From assembly GCA_964567045.1 (NCBI GenBank), contig CAZMLE010000124.1, positions 1 to 8,704 on the forward strand: a stretch of 8,704 bases of DNA. Reading direction: 5' to 3'. This document shows, piece after piece, positions 1-5,966 of the stretch (position 1 is the first letter of the stretch; the number at the start of each line of letters is the position of its first letter). Source of the DNA: JAFNGF01 sp964567045. Lineage in GTDB: Bacteria > Planctomycetota > Phycisphaerae > Sedimentisphaerales > Anaerobacaceae. Below the pieces are notes generated by a model. The model saw nothing but the letters and a program-made list of their open reading frames with translations, had not been told where the DNA came from and did not search any database. The position numbers and the translations under genes were made by a program.

Positions 1-1070
1 CAGGGCACATCCGGCAGAACCGAATTGCAGATATGTGCGCAGCCGGCACAATAGCTGCTGCACGTTGCCTGGGCATATTCCTTGAAGACCTGTCTGTCCG
101 CCTCTGTCAGTTCGGTTTTATCCAGTACGGCAGCAACATTAGCGGCTAAAACAGTGGTGTTCTCCATCTGAACAGGCGCAGCACTTATCCTCTTATCCTG
201 CAAGGCAAGTTTCAAGGCCGCCTGCTCTTCGCTAAAACCTCGCTGACGAAAGCCGGCGACGAGTTTTTTGTCCGCATCGGTTTCGATCGACAGCTTGAAT
301 CGCGTAAGGGTTGTCTTTCCGGTAGTTTTCATCGCAATAATCGCCTTGCCGGCCTTGTAGCACGCCTCAATTGCGTCCATAAGCTCCTGATCCTGCATCA
401 GGCGGAAATTATAGCTTGTCATTACGGCGTCAATCCAATCCAGCTTGGCGGCAGCGGCCAGGCATTTAGCCATATTGCTGTGGGTGCTGAACCCAAAAAA
501 CCGTATTAGTTTCCGCTTCTTTGCGCTTTCGGCCCACTCCTTCAACTCGTTTGTAAGCTGGGCAGGATCGTCTGCTCCGTGTGGGGCATGGTAGAGGTCG
601 ATATAATCGATGTTCATACGCTTCAAAGACATTTGCAGGCGTTCTTCCACCTGCGAGACGTTTCTGGCTCCTGAGGCTTTGGTGGCGATGAACAATTCTT
701 TTCGAGCCTCGGGGTTCCTTTGCAGATACATGCCTATGCCGAGCTCGCTGTTTCCACCGCCGTAGCCGTTTGCAGTATCCCAGTATTTCACGCCCCAGTT
801 CATGGTGCCGCGTAAAACGACCTGCGCGTCAACAAGGTTGAACATTGTGCCAAGGCCCAGGCACGAAACCTCAATATCGGTCTTGCCGAACTTGCGTTTG
901 GGCACCTGAGGGTACTTCTTTGCCTCCGTTGGTTGTGAAGTCCCAGCCTCAGCAGAGCTTGACGACCCTGCTTCTTTGCCTTTGCATGTAGCGATGAGAG
1001 AGCCCAATCCCGCTGCCCCCATCGTTTTCAGAAATCCCCTTCTACCCATTCTGTTTTGTTCTTCTGTCAT
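1..1070 (-). CDS. Tat-signal aldo/keto reductase with Fe-S motif, copy A (C-terminus beyond window)
   Basis: Partial: 356 codons are visible, and by comparison with its two neighbours about 65 C-terminal residues lie off the left edge. I translated the reading frame through and saw no frameshift. ATG at 1068-1070 is preceded by GGAG with a 9-nt gap. The N-terminus has a twin-arginine motif (R10-R11-G-F-L-K) and a short hydrophobic stretch ending LIATC at C29, an imperfect lipobox because Thr sits at -1. The aldo/keto reductase TIM barrel follows, with the usual tetrad visible: D98 and Y103 (in WDTANGYG), K131 (in ATKAS) and H164 (in DLYHAPHG). C337, C341, C344 and C348 form C-x3-C-x2-C-x3-C, as expected of the Fe-S-containing aldo/keto reductases (COG1453-like). 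The glycine found in the cofactor loop of copy B is Gln here (VQMEN). Substrate unknown; export through Tat is inferred from the signal. Confidence 0.9.
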   Translation of the reverse strand, partial: MTEEQNRMGRRGFLKTMGAAGLGSLIATCKGKEAGSSSSAEAGTSQPTEAKKYPQVPKRKFGKTDIEVSCLGLGTMFNLVDAQVVLRGTMNWGVKYWDTANGYGGGNSELGIGMYLQRNPEARKELFIATKASGARNVSQVEERLQMSLKRMNIDYIDLYHAPHGADDPAQLTNELKEWAESAKKRKLIRFFGFSTHSNMAKCLAAAAKLDWIDAVMTSYNFRLMQDQELMDAIEACYKAGKAIIAMKTTGKTTLTRFKLSIETDADKKLVAGFRQRGFSEEQAALKLALQDKRISAAPVQMENTTVLAANVAAVLDKTELTEADRQVFKEYAQATCSSYCAGCAHICNSVLPDVP

Positions 1071-1112
1071 CACATTAGACTCCCAAAACAACTGAGTTTT
1101 GAATAATAGTGC

Positions 1113-2372
1113 TCACGCTAATTTGCTGACCGCTTCAGCAACAAGTTTGCCTATCGGCAGACGCTGTGGACAGCAGACTTCTGCCGGGCCGTAATCGGTG
1201 CTCAGCAGTCTACATTTTATGGACTCGGGAATTTGAGCGAAAAGCTCTCTGGCACGCGCTTTGTCACCATAGCTATTGTAATACATCAAACACCTCATAA
1301 TGTCACTGACATAAGGTGTATCCGGCAGAGCTGCCTCGCAGATGTATGCACAGCCGGCACAATAGCTGCTGCACGTCGCCCGTGCGTACTCTTTGAAGAC
1401 CTGCATATCCGCCTGGGTGAGTTTCGTTTTATCCATTGCTGCTGCGACGTTCGAACTCAATAGCGCGATATTTTCCATCCCGACACAAACTGAGCTGAAC
1501 CTCTTATCTTCCAGCACGACCTTTATTTTTGCCTGGCCCTCAGTAAAGCCTCGCTGGAGAAAGTGTCCGACGAGCTTCTTATCCTCTTCGGTTTCAATCC
1601 GCTGCAGACGCCTGACCGAACGGGAAAAAGCCTTCATCGCGGTGAGGCCTATGCCCGCCTTGTGGCATGCCTCAACGGCAGCAGCCATTTCAGGGTCTTG
1701 CATCACACGGAAATTGTAGAGGGTCGTTATAGCATCAATCCAGTCGAGCTTGGCGGCGGCAGCAAGGCATTGGGCCATATTGCTGTGCGTGCTGAAGCCA
1801 AAGAACCGTATCAGTTTGCGCTTCTTGGCGCTCTCGGCCCACTGCTTCAACTCACCCGTCAACTGTGCAGGATTAGACAGGCCATGAACGCCATAGTACA
1901 GATCAATGTAATCTGTGTTCATTCTTTTCAGAGAGGTCGCAAGGCGCTCTTCCAACTTCTCCGCGGTTGTCGGTCCCCAAAAAATCGCCGGCTTGCTGAC
2001 GATAAACAATTCCTTTCGGACCTCTGTGTTCCTCGAAAGGAATTGACCTATCCCAAGCTCGGCGTTTCCGCCTCCATAGTTGTGAGCCGTATCCCAGTAA
2101 TTGACCCCCCAATCGAGGGCTTTTCTTAAGACGATTTGGTTATCAACAAAGCTAAGGTCTCCTCCCAGGCACAGGCACGAAACCTCAACACCTGTTCTTC
2201 CCAATCTTCGCTTCGGCATCTGCGGAGGTTTGGATTCCTGCGTTTTTGCCGTGTCAGTCGGCTCGCCTGTGCCATCTCTTGCCTGAGCGGAGGCAAAAAC
2301 CGAAGCCAATCCTGCAGCCCCTACAGTTCTCAGAAAGTTCCTTCTGTCAATGCTGTGGCGCTTTTCACTCAT
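1113..2372 (-). CDS. Tat-signal aldo/keto reductase with Fe-S motif, copy B
   Basis: Complete, 419 residues. ATG at 2370-2372 has GGAG 9 nt upstream. A Tat signal (D9-R10-R11-N-F-L-R, then a hydrophobic stretch to about residue 28) predicts export in folded form. The aldo/keto reductase barrel spans roughly residues 52-315, with candidate catalytic residues D94 and Y99 (WDTAHNYG), K127 and H163 (DLYYGVHG). It is the only copy keeping Gly (G298, VGMEN) in the late nucleotide-binding loop, so it is the best candidate for an intact NAD(P)H enzyme. The C-terminus holds C334, C338, C341 and C345, then C400 and C401 in CCPQRLPIG. This resembles the Fe-S aldo/keto reductase tail (CPQxxPI), but the CxxCxxC group normally just before it is missing, so probably one 4Fe-4S cluster rather than two. 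It lies 42 bp downstream of copy C and 42 bp upstream of copy A. Reaction and substrate cannot be read from sequence. Confidence 0.93.
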   Translation of the reverse strand: MSEKRHSIDRRNFLRTVGAAGLASVFASAQARDGTGEPTDTAKTQESKPPQMPKRRLGRTGVEVSCLCLGGDLSFVDNQIVLRKALDWGVNYWDTAHNYGGGNAELGIGQFLSRNTEVRKELFIVSKPAIFWGPTTAEKLEERLATSLKRMNTDYIDLYYGVHGLSNPAQLTGELKQWAESAKKRKLIRFFGFSTHSNMAQCLAAAAKLDWIDAITTLYNFRVMQDPEMAAAVEACHKAGIGLTAMKAFSRSVRRLQRIETEEDKKLVGHFLQRGFTEGQAKIKVVLEDKRFSSVCVGMENIALLSSNVAAAMDKTKLTQADMQVFKEYARATCSSYCAGCAYICEAALPDTPYVSDIMRCLMYYNSYGDKARARELFAQIPESIKCRLLSTDYGPAEVCCPQRLPIGKLVAEAVSKLA

Positions 2373-2414
2373 CGCAATGCACTCCAGAACTGATTGATTT
2401 TCATCCGTCAGCGG

Positions 2415-3674
2415 TCAGGCTAACTTGCTACATGCCTCGGCGACCAGCTCGCCTATTGGCAAGTGCTGCGGACAGCGAGCTTCGGCCGGTCGGTAGTCGG
2501 CTACAGCCAATCTATTCCTCATTTCGCCGGGAAGGCGAGCGAAAAGGCCCCTGGCTCTGGTCTTATCATCATACCCGTTATAGTACATCAAATAGCGCAG
2601 AACATCGCTAACACATGGCACCTCTGATAAAGCCGAACTGCAAATGTGCGCACAGCCGGCACAATAACTGCTTTGAGTCTGGCGGGCATATTCATTAAAG
2701 ACCCTCATATCGGCCTGAGAAAGCTTGGTTTTATCGAGCGAGGCAGCGACATTTTCGGTCAAAACTACAATATTCTCCATCCGCACGCAAGCTGAGCTGA
2801 ATCTTTTATCTTCCAGCACCACCTTTATCTTTGCCTGGCCCTCAGTAAAACCACGCTGCATAAAGTGATCAGTGAGTTTCTTATCCTCATCGCTGATGAT
2901 ACGCCGGGCCTGGGTCTTCATCGCGACAAGAGCAATGCCTGCTTTATGGCAGGCCTCAATCGCGGCGGCCATCTTAGGGTCTTGCATTAAGCGGAAGTTG
3001 TAAATGAACATTACAACATCGATCCAGTCGAGTTTGGCAGCCGCGGTAAGGCACTCAACTATGTTCTGGTGAGTGGGAAAACCGAAAAACCTTATCAGCT
3101 TTCGTTTCTTAGCGCTTTTGACCCACTCCTTCAAATCGTCCGTCAACTGCCCAGGGTCGGACAACCCATGACCAGCATAGCCCTCTCCCACCACGCGATC
3201 CATAACGTGATATAAGTCGATATAATCGGTATTCAACCTCTTTAGGGACGCCTGGAGAGCCTTTTCCACATCTTCAATAGTCACGGCGTCAGATGCCTTG
3301 GTAGAGATAAACAATTTCTTGCGAATATCCGGGTTTGCCGCGATGAATTTGCCTATTCCAAGCTCACTGTTCGGCCCGGCGTAATCCGGCGCCGTGTCCC
3401 AATAGGTTACACCCCACTTAACAGCGTTTCTCAAAACGGTTTGGTTCTCCATCACATCGAATATCGTCCCGAGGGCCAGGCACGAAACCTTGGCGCCTGT
3501 TTTGCCTAATTTTCGCCTGGGCACCTGCGGAAACTCAGGCTTCTGCTGTTTTGCTTCGCCAGCCTGGCCTTCGGCACTTAAAGCATCAGTCGAGGCAAGA
3601 ATAGAGGCAACGCCCACCGCCCCTATTGTTTTCAAGAAGTTCCTCCTACCGATTCTGTTTCTTTTTTCACTCAT
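2415..3674 (-). CDS. Tat-signal aldo/keto reductase with Fe-S motif, copy C, with active-site insertion
   Basis: I choose ATG at 3672-3674 (419 residues). It gives the MSEKR start shared with copy B and has TGAGG 9 nt upstream. A GTG six codons earlier is possible but would overlie that ribosome-binding site. The Tat motif is R10-R11-N-F-L-K. D93, Y98 (WDTAPDYA) and K126 (STKAS) match the catalytic residues. The His region is altered: after DLY (153-155) there are about 10 extra residues (HVMDRVVGEGYAG) before HGLSDP, so the catalytic-His equivalent could be H156, H169 or lost. The cofactor loop has Arg (R298, VRMEN) where copy B has Gly. The first Cys of the C-terminal motif is Gln (Q334), leaving C338, C341 and C345, plus C401 in CPQHLPIG, which is still enough for one 4Fe-4S cluster. 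It follows the NapGH-like gene by 20 bp, so the two are surely cotranscribed. Function may have diverged from copy B. Confidence 0.92.
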   Translation of the reverse strand: MSEKRNRIGRRNFLKTIGAVGVASILASTDALSAEGQAGEAKQQKPEFPQVPRRKLGKTGAKVSCLALGTIFDVMENQTVLRNAVKWGVTYWDTAPDYAGPNSELGIGKFIAANPDIRKKLFISTKASDAVTIEDVEKALQASLKRLNTDYIDLYHVMDRVVGEGYAGHGLSDPGQLTDDLKEWVKSAKKRKLIRFFGFPTHQNIVECLTAAAKLDWIDVVMFIYNFRLMQDPKMAAAIEACHKAGIALVAMKTQARRIISDEDKKLTDHFMQRGFTEGQAKIKVVLEDKRFSSACVRMENIVVLTENVAASLDKTKLSQADMRVFNEYARQTQSSYCAGCAHICSSALSEVPCVSDVLRYLMYYNGYDDKTRARGLFARLPGEMRNRLAVADYRPAEARCPQHLPIGELVAEACSKLA

Positions 3675-3683
3675 CTTCTTCGA

Positions 3684-3688
3684 CCTCA
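3684..3688 (-). promoter_or_regulatory. Ribosome-binding site deciding the start of reductase copy C
   Basis: On the minus strand TGAGG lies 9 nt before the ATG at 3674. It supports that ATG over the GTG at 3692, which sits upstream of this site and would include it in the coding sequence. Confidence 0.6.
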
Positions 3689-3694
3689 ACACGA

Positions 3695-5464
3695 TTAGCG
3701 TTCAAGTAGCAGCTTTCTATTAGCACTTCTTGTTTCACCTTCAGAAGAAACCCTTATTGCTTTCTTACCACTTACGGGGCATTCGTGTTCGCATACGCCG
3801 CAGCCGATACATTTTTCAATATCAACATAAGGCCGTTGAAGGCGAACCTGAACCTCGATCTTACTGATTTCAGCGGCCAATTTCCTAAACTGCTCGTCAG
3901 CAGAAATTGTCAGCGAGCTGTCGGTATTTGCAGTGATTTTCCATCGTGCCCTACCGTCAAACGCACAATAATAATCGCCGCTGGCAAATGTAGCCGGCTT
4001 TAAGTTGCTTTCAACTATCTCTATTGTATCACCGCCAATTTTTTTTACCGCAAAAACTCCATCTCTTACTGTGCTAAACTCTTCCCGCGTAAAAATTGCT
4101 TTTGGACTAAGCGGGCAATTTTCTTCACATACAATGCAGGGCTTATCCATCGCCCAGGGAAGGCATCGGCTGCGGTCAACGAAGGCGGTGCCCATTTTAA
4201 TTGGCCCAGCCTTGGCAAATTCGTTGACGCCGAGCTTTTCCGCCAGCGTGATCGGCCTGATAGCGGAGGTCGGGCAGACCTGGCCGCAGGCGACGCAGTT
4301 CAATTGGCAGCCGCTTGAGCCGATTCGATTGTTCAGCACGGGCGTCCAGAGATTCTCCAGTCCGCCTTCAAATCCTGCCGGCTGGATGACATTGGTGGGA
4401 CAGACCCGCATACATTGGCCGCACTTTACACACCTTTTTAGGAATTCTTCTTCCGCCAGTGACCCAGGCGGGCGGATAACCTTGTAATACCAGTTACTGC
4501 CCAGCTTGTTCGACAGCCTTATTGCTCCTACGCCAAATAAGCCGCTGACGAGTGACAATGCAAAACCCCTGCGCGAGATGTCCGGGTTCGTAATCTCCCC
4601 TGCCGCTGACGGCTTAGTCTGGTAGGCAATTACATCATGCTTGCAGCTATCGAGGCAATTGAAGCAAAGGACACATTCGCTTATCCTGATATTGCCGGAC
4701 GGCTCGCAGCCGCCTTCGCAATCGCGCTGGCACAGTTTGCAGTCGGTACACTCGCTTTGGGACCCCGCTTCGCGGGAACCCTGCTTTTTGCCGATTCGCC
4801 ATATCGCAAATCTGCCGACAATTCCGAATAAAGCACCCAGCGGGCAAATGAATCTGCAGTAAAAGCGAGGGATCGCCAGGTTGAGCAGGACTGCCGCCAG
4901 AAATATCGCAAAAATCAGCCAGCCTCCCTCATAGAACCGCCTGGGTAGGGTAATAAGGTTGGCTGAACTATCGAGAACAGGCAATAGCACCAGGTTGAAT
5001 GAGCGAGTTACAACCGAGATAGGGTCCAATAAGCCAATCTGTAGGGTAGCGGAGACCGATGGAAACGCAGCCATAACCAGAAGAGCGGCGAGAACGTAGT
5101 ATTTGACCTTCTGAGCTTTGCGGTATCTATTGAGCTGGACCTTTTGGAGCAGTTTCTTACCGCGCCTGCTCAGAAAGCCGACGAAATGATGTAGCGAGCC
5201 GAAAGGACAAACCCAGGCGCAAAAGAATCGCCCGAATATAAGTGTCAGTACGACCGTCGCCAGTGCCCACAATAAAGGCCAATAGAGTGTATGCGTAGTC
5301 AATATTGTCCCCAGTGCCACCAGTGGATCAAGCTGGAAGAACCAGTCAATCGGCCAGCCACGCAATTGCCAGAACTTGCTACCGACCGTAGCCACGATGC
5401 AAAACCAGACAAACAGCGTGAAAAAAAATATCTGGCTCGTCCGCCTCGTGGCAACGATTCTCAT
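3695..5464 (-). CDS. NapH-NapG-type fusion: polytopic membrane 4Fe-4S electron-transfer protein
   Basis: 589 residues from ATG at 5462-5464. An upstream ATG (5503) and a longer open frame to 5602 would run into the protease gene. Residues 1-220 are NapH/RdxA/NosR-like: hydrophobic helices near 11-29, 57-78, 121-138, 155-170 and 181-198, with two CxxxCP motifs (C82/C86 and C203/C207). A ferredoxin segment follows with two Cys quartets (C239, C242, C245, C249 and C264, C267, C270, C274). Residues 297-316 are an internal Tat-like motif, S-R-R-G-F, plus a hydrophobic stretch. The rest is NapG-like, with four cluster motifs starting at C345, C386, C434 and C552. The family passes electrons from quinol to periplasmic reductases through Fe-S clusters. 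Here a segment of about 90 residues without cysteine motifs (about 458-548) separates the third and fourth NapG-type clusters. The gene begins 13 bp after the protease stop and ends 20 bp before reductase copy C, so these reductases are plausible partners. Its ribosome-binding site is weak (AAGG, 11 nt away). Confidence 0.88.
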   Translation of the reverse strand: MRIVATRRTSQIFFFTLFVWFCIVATVGSKFWQLRGWPIDWFFQLDPLVALGTILTTHTLYWPLLWALATVVLTLIFGRFFCAWVCPFGSLHHFVGFLSRRGKKLLQKVQLNRYRKAQKVKYYVLAALLVMAAFPSVSATLQIGLLDPISVVTRSFNLVLLPVLDSSANLITLPRRFYEGGWLIFAIFLAAVLLNLAIPRFYCRFICPLGALFGIVGRFAIWRIGKKQGSREAGSQSECTDCKLCQRDCEGGCEPSGNIRISECVLCFNCLDSCKHDVIAYQTKPSAAGEITNPDISRRGFALSLVSGLFGVGAIRLSNKLGSNWYYKVIRPPGSLAEEEFLKRCVKCGQCMRVCPTNVIQPAGFEGGLENLWTPVLNNRIGSSGCQLNCVACGQVCPTSAIRPITLAEKLGVNEFAKAGPIKMGTAFVDRSRCLPWAMDKPCIVCEENCPLSPKAIFTREEFSTVRDGVFAVKKIGGDTIEIVESNLKPATFASGDYYCAFDGRARWKITANTDSSLTISADEQFRKLAAEISKIEVQVRLQRPYVDIEKCIGCGVCEHECPVSGKKAIRVSSEGETRSANRKLLLER

Positions 5465-5477
5465 AACAAAACTTGCC

Positions 5478-5882
5478 TTAACAAAGAGGAAGCAGCGGCT
5501 CATCCGGGGATTTCGGGTTGGGTAGAAGTTTCTTCTTCCGCGGTGAAACGTGCCAATCCATCTCTTCAAGAGGAACTGCTCCAAGCAATGGCTGCGTCCC
5601 ACGTGGAAGCTCTATAGCTCGGACCTGAGAAGACCTGCCTTGAACATATAGATCAACGATGCCGAAGACGCGGTATGTATGTCGGCCTCCGTCTGCAGTG
5701 TAAACCTGCACCTGGCCGGTCTGCTGCAATTTCAGCCGCTCAATTAGTTCAGCAGGAAGAGATAGTTCAGCCGCACCGGAGTCCACAAGGGCTTCACATT
5801 CTATATCCTCTCCTCTCTCCTGCTCTGGCAAAAATCTGTTCTGCCAATTCTTCAACGTGACTCGGACCTTGAACACGCCCAT
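5478..5882 (-). CDS. Small retropepsin-like (clan AA) aspartic protease
   Basis: 134 residues from ATG at 5880-5882, chosen because AGGAG lies 8 nt upstream. An in-frame TTG at 5939 would make 153 residues, but that codon falls inside a promoter -35 candidate and the extra residues look unlike the family. The N-terminal strand is MGVFKVRVTL. The single catalytic motif is V-D34-S35-G36-A. The hydrophobic-hydrophobic-Gly motif of the fold is L-L-G (99-101), followed by PLEEMDW and a Pro-rich tail, PNPKSPDEPLLP, typical of the small clan AA proteins common in cyanobacteria and planctomycetes. One DSG per chain means it would act as a homodimer. It has no signal peptide or membrane segment, so it is cytoplasmic. 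Its substrate is unknown. It sits in the middle of a redox gene set, 84 bp after the DUF362 gene and 13 bp before the Fe-S protein gene. It may be an unrelated passenger; its relatives often sit beside unrelated genes. Confidence 0.85.
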   Translation of the reverse strand: MGVFKVRVTLKNWQNRFLPEQERGEDIECEALVDSGAAELSLPAELIERLKLQQTGQVQVYTADGGRHTYRVFGIVDLYVQGRSSQVRAIELPRGTQPLLGAVPLEEMDWHVSPRKKKLLPNPKSPDEPLLPLC

Positions 5883-5890
5883 ACGTTCGG

Positions 5891-5895
5891 CTCCT
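5891..5895 (-). promoter_or_regulatory. Strong ribosome-binding site of the protease gene
   Basis: On the minus strand AGGAG lies 8 nt before the ATG at 5882. It fixes the protease start at 5882 rather than at the upstream TTG. Confidence 0.7.
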
Positions 5896-5910
5896 ATGAG
5901 AATCGTCCCT

Positions 5911-5939
5911 ATTATACATGCGCGGCCCTGGGTACGCAA
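5911..5939 (-). promoter_or_regulatory. Candidate internal sigma70-type promoter before the protease gene
   Basis: The minus strand reads TTGCGT (5934-5939), a 17-bp spacer, then a perfect TATAAT (5911-5916). Transcription would begin near 5904, giving a leader of about 22 nt that contains the AGGAG site. The -35 matches the consensus only at TTG, but the exact spacing and perfect -10 in a noncoding gap make it credible. It would let the protease, Fe-S and reductase genes be expressed without the DUF6599 and DUF362 genes. No clear terminator hairpin was seen after the DUF362 stop, so read-through from the main promoter remains likely. Confidence 0.55.
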
Positions 5940-5966
5940 TGCGAATTAAGCTGCGTGCGGATGTGC

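Larger units (their letters stand above)
1..3674 (-). repeat. Tandem triplication of the Tat aldo/keto reductase gene, 1302-bp period
   Basis: Three paralogous genes lie head to tail. Start codons are at 3674, 2372 and 1070, exactly 1302 bp apart both times, because copies B and C are both 1260 bp and both spacers are 42 bp. The two spacers align without gaps at about half of their positions by eye. They share AAAA/TCA and GGAGT elements, and both place GGAG 9 nt before ATG. The duplicated unit therefore included the leader with its ribosome-binding site. The protein copies differ substantially, so the duplications are not recent overall, although short stretches are close to 90% identical at DNA level. 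Confidence 0.9.

Noticed and set aside
1..1070. Copy A as a pseudogene
   Set aside because: The frame is open from the start codon to the window edge with all catalytic and Cys motifs; it is incomplete only because the window ends.
1563..2129. 188-codon plus-strand open frame
   Set aside because: It lies wholly antisense to reductase copy B, which has clear family motifs; the translated product has no recognisable domain.
4005..4487. 160-codon plus-strand open frame
   Set aside because: Antisense to the Cys-rich half of the NapGH-like gene; composition reflects the complement of that gene.
5465..5602. Longer start of the NapGH-like protein (to 5602, or ATG at 5503)
   Set aside because: The extra residues overlap the coding sequence of the protease on the same strand in another frame, have no NapH similarity and no ribosome-binding site; ATG at 5464 directly precedes the first membrane helix.
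5883..5939. TTG start at 5939 for the aspartic protease
   Set aside because: ATG at 5882 has AGGAG at 8 nt and gives the family's normal N-terminus; the upstream stretch contains promoter elements.
5883..5966. Terminator after the DUF362 gene
   Set aside because: Only weak GC-rich complementarity near the gap and no U-tract; no convincing stem-loop.
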